Shown: positions 62,186 through 64,000 of the stretch, piece after piece | How positions within the stretch are numbered: position 1 is the stretch's first letter | Layout: each line of letters starts with the position of its first letter | NCBI RefSeq assembly: GCF_900155395.1 | Contig: NZ_LT699727.1 | Span: 124,001 to 188,000, forward strand | DNA length: 64,000 nucleotides | Reading direction: 5' to 3' | Source: Merdibacter massiliensis | GTDB taxonomy: Bacteria; Bacillota_I; Bacilli_A; Erysipelotrichales; Erysipelotrichaceae | Program-made: the position numbers and the translations under genes | The notes under the pieces: generated by a model | Databases searched by the model: none | Seen by the model: the letters and a program-made list of their open reading frames with translations, nothing else | What the model was told of the DNA's origin: nothing

Positions 62186-63562
62186 TTAATCTTTTAACTT
62201 TTCAGCATAATCATAAAGTTTCGTGACATATTTTCCGTCAAAACAAGCTGTACACAGACCGCCTTTACAAATCGTGGTCATATCTTCAATGCTCAAAAAG
62301 CGCAAAGAATCTGCCTGGATATAGGTGCACAATTCTTCACAGCTCTTATGTGCGGCAATCAATTCCTCCCGCGTGGAAGTATCTACACCATAAAAACAAG
62401 GATATTTGATCATAGGGGAAGCAATGCGCATATGAATTTCTTTTGCACCTGCTTCTTTCAACAATTGAACGATCCGTTTGGATGTGGTACCGCGAACGAT
62501 GGAATCATCGATCAATATGATTCGTTTGCCCTCCACGATGCTGCGGATAGCAGACAGTTTCATACGTACACCGCGATCACGCAATTGTTGTGTTGGCTGG
62601 ATAAACGTACGTGCAACATAACGGTTTTTGATCAAACCCATTTCATAAGGGATACCGCTCGCTTCCGCATATCCGCTTGCGGCACTGATAGAAGAATCCG
62701 GTACACCGATAACGATATCTGCTTCTATGCCTTTGTCTTTTTTTGCCAGTAATGCACCGCTTGCTTTTCGGAACAAATGCACATTGATACCGTCCAATGT
62801 ACTGTCTGGACGAGAAAAATAAATATATTCCATCGCGCACATGGCATGTTGTTTCGCCGGGGCAAAGCGATAATGCTCGACACGGTCGTCACAGAATTTA
62901 ACGATTTCGCCAGGTTTTACATCTATAATATCGCTACCGCTGATGACATCATATGTACAAGTCTCCGAACTGATGCAATAGCCATCTTGAACCTTTGCAT
63001 ATGACAAAGGACGAAGTCCATAGCAATCACGTACTGCGTAAATACTGTTGCCGCTCATGATCAAAAAAGCAAATGAACCTTCCAATTGTATCGCTGTCTT
63101 TTTGATTTTCTCTAACAAAGAGCCTTTTTCTCTTTGAATGAGATGAAGGATGATCTCGCTGTCACTAGTTCCTTGAAAGATGCTTCCTGCATCTTCCAAA
63201 GCATTACGTAATTGTGTTGCATTTACGATCTGACCATTATGGACCATGGCCAAAGTTCCCTGATGAGAAACAGATAACATGGGCTGCACATTTTCCAGGA
63301 TGTTCCCCCCTGCAGTTGAATACCGCACATGCCCTACTGCTATATTTCCTTTTAAGGATTGCAACTGTTCTTCTCCAAATACTTCAGCGATCAAACCGCG
63401 CCCCTTATAACTTTTCACCTGTGTCCCATCACTGACAGCAATACCGCACCCTTCCTGTCCGCGATGTTGTAATGCATGTAAACCATAGTATGTCAAAGAC
63501 GCCGCTTCTTCCACATGGTAGACGCCAAAGACACCACATTCTTCATGCAATTCATCCCACAT
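62186..63562 (-). CDS. purF: Amidophosphoribosyltransferase
   Basis: 458 residues; ATG 63,562 (GGAGGGG upstream). The cysteine of MWDELHEECGVFGVYHVE is exposed after removal of the short propeptide. YYGLHALQHRGQEGCGIA and GTLAMVHNGQIVN are glutaminase blocks; GKRIILIDDSIVRGTTSKRI is the PRPP loop; C-terminal cysteines (GLCTACF) are of the Fe-S type found in Bacillus. First committed step of purine synthesis. No other pur genes lie nearby; it groups instead with glutamine enzymes. Confidence 0.95.
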   Translation of the reverse strand: MWDELHEECGVFGVYHVEEAASLTYYGLHALQHRGQEGCGIAVSDGTQVKSYKGRGLIAEVFGEEQLQSLKGNIAVGHVRYSTAGGNILENVQPMLSVSHQGTLAMVHNGQIVNATQLRNALEDAGSIFQGTSDSEIILHLIQREKGSLLEKIKKTAIQLEGSFAFLIMSGNSIYAVRDCYGLRPLSYAKVQDGYCISSETCTYDVISGSDIIDVKPGEIVKFCDDRVEHYRFAPAKQHAMCAMEYIYFSRPDSTLDGINVHLFRKASGALLAKKDKGIEADIVIGVPDSSISAASGYAEASGIPYEMGLIKNRYVARTFIQPTQQLRDRGVRMKLSAIRSIVEGKRIILIDDSIVRGTTSKRIVQLLKEAGAKEIHMRIASPMIKYPCFYGVDTSTREELIAAHKSCEELCTYIQADSLRFLSIEDMTTICKGGLCTACFDGKYVTKLYDYAEKLKD

Positions 63563-63590
63563 CAAAACCCCTCCATTTCTTAATGCATGC

Positions 63591-63620
63591 ATATTACATC
63601 ACCTCGCCCTTTTCTGTCAA
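63591..63620 (-). promoter_or_regulatory. purF promoter
   Basis: Minus strand TTGACA (63,615-63,620), 18 bases, TAATAT (63,591-63,596), about 30 bases before the purF start. Confidence 0.65.
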
Positions 63621-63711
63621 TGCTCAATTGTGATGATTTCCCGAAATCAAGCGCATTTTTCTTGCTTATTGTCATTTCTTTCATGCCCCCTGTAAAAATA
63701 CAAAATGTTCA

Positions 63712-63740
63712 TTGACTTTTCATTTCATATTTTGTATAAA
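63712..63740 (+). promoter_or_regulatory. glnA promoter
   Basis: TTGACT (63,712-63,717), 17 bases, TATAAA (63,735-63,740). The leader of about 95 bases contains a possible 8-bp stem, CGTTCATC / GATGAGCG, one pair being a wobble. Confidence 0.7.
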
Positions 63741-63842
63741 TATTATGTTAATTCATGAGATTTGAGCAATGGCGTTCATCTAAAGGAAGGAGTGTCTTTT
63801 CTTATACGATGAGCGTTTTCATTTTAGACAGGAGGGTTATAC

Positions 63843-64000
63843 ATGTATTCACAGGAAGATGTTCTTACATTTGTTGAAGAAGAAAATGTGAAATTTATCA
63901 AACTCGCTTTCTTTGACGTATTCGGTGTACAGAAAAACATCTCTATTCTTCCTCAAGAACTTCCTCGTGCTTTTGACGAAGGTATTTCTTTCGATGCAAG
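63843..64000 (+). CDS. glnA: Glutamine synthetase type I, 5' part only
   Basis: The frame from ATG 63,843 (SD CAGGAGG) runs off the window. The opening (EENVKFIKLAFFDVFGVQKN, then ILPQELPRAFDEGISFDA) is the beta-grasp N-terminal domain of class I glutamine synthetase. Divergent from purF. Two different glutamine synthetases therefore lie within 2 kb. Confidence 0.93.
   Translation, partial: MYSQEDVLTFVEEENVKFIKLAFFDVFGVQKNISILPQELPRAFDEGISFDA

Noticed and set aside
63747-63842. Glutamine-I riboswitch upstream of glnA
   Set aside because: CGTTCA and a GGAAG-like stretch are present, but the rest of the consensus, including the second conserved strand, is missing.

Overview
The window comes from a low-GC Gram-positive anaerobe, probably a gut Bacillota of the Erysipelotrichia or a close relative. 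This is inferred from the AT-rich sequence, strong AGGAGG ribosome binding sites, a mannose-family PTS, stand-alone ECF S components, pyruvate formate-lyase, and a type III glutamine synthetase beside a GOGAT pair. I see no rRNA, tRNA or CRISPR array.

Region 1 (1-18,050) is an accessory, defence-like island read almost wholly on the minus strand. It holds acetyltransferase, VOC, alkyltransferase-like, Fic and NUDIX genes, then two decayed genes: a PLD/DEAD/DUF3427 helicase collapsed by two internal deletions, and an Nmad3-like gene with three frameshifts. Next is a block of methyltransferase, HNH nuclease, MazG-like pyrophosphohydrolase and a GIY-YIG/DUF2075 helicase. A three-gene system with an SMC/Rad50-like ATPase follows, resembling ABC-three-component systems. 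Last is an orphan reverse transcriptase with a small coiled-coil gene that looks frameshifted from a membrane tail. Three diverged copies of a palindromic repeat (about 9,904, 15,089 and 17,962) separate these blocks.

Region 2 (18,100-24,900) carries a C_GCAxxG_C_C protein and a mannose-family PTS operon (IIA, BtpA/SgcQ-like protein, IIB, IIC, IID), with a divergent GntR regulator. An IS110 element sits between the IIB and IIC genes. Region 3 (24,900-48,300) is ordinary chromosome: ABC exporter, LiaF-like protein, FMN riboswitch with ribU, membrane GDPD, TrkA/TrkH, CorA with a short leader ORF, a TetM-like GTPase fused to a YacP/Rae1-type nuclease, pflB and pflA (separated by an identical second IS110 copy), a Hanks kinase, a P1 peptidase, two ECF S components (one BioY), and an orphan IS3 OrfA.

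Region 4 (48,300-52,200) has a large surface protein with Cna-B-like repeats, a small serine recombinase and an IS3 scar. Region 5 (52,200-64,000) is nitrogen assimilation: purF, then a leader with a terminator hairpin, then glnN-asnB-gltB-gltD, with a divergent glnA cut by the window edge.

The most striking signal is in the IS110 pair. Both copies split the Shine-Dalgarno sequence of a downstream gene. The noncoding left end holds an ordered set of short matches to target and donor, as expected of a bridge RNA, including an AAAGGAG match to the Shine-Dalgarno target. A second strong candidate is a 24-codon leader ORF with an acidic/proline start and mutually exclusive hairpins ahead of corA.
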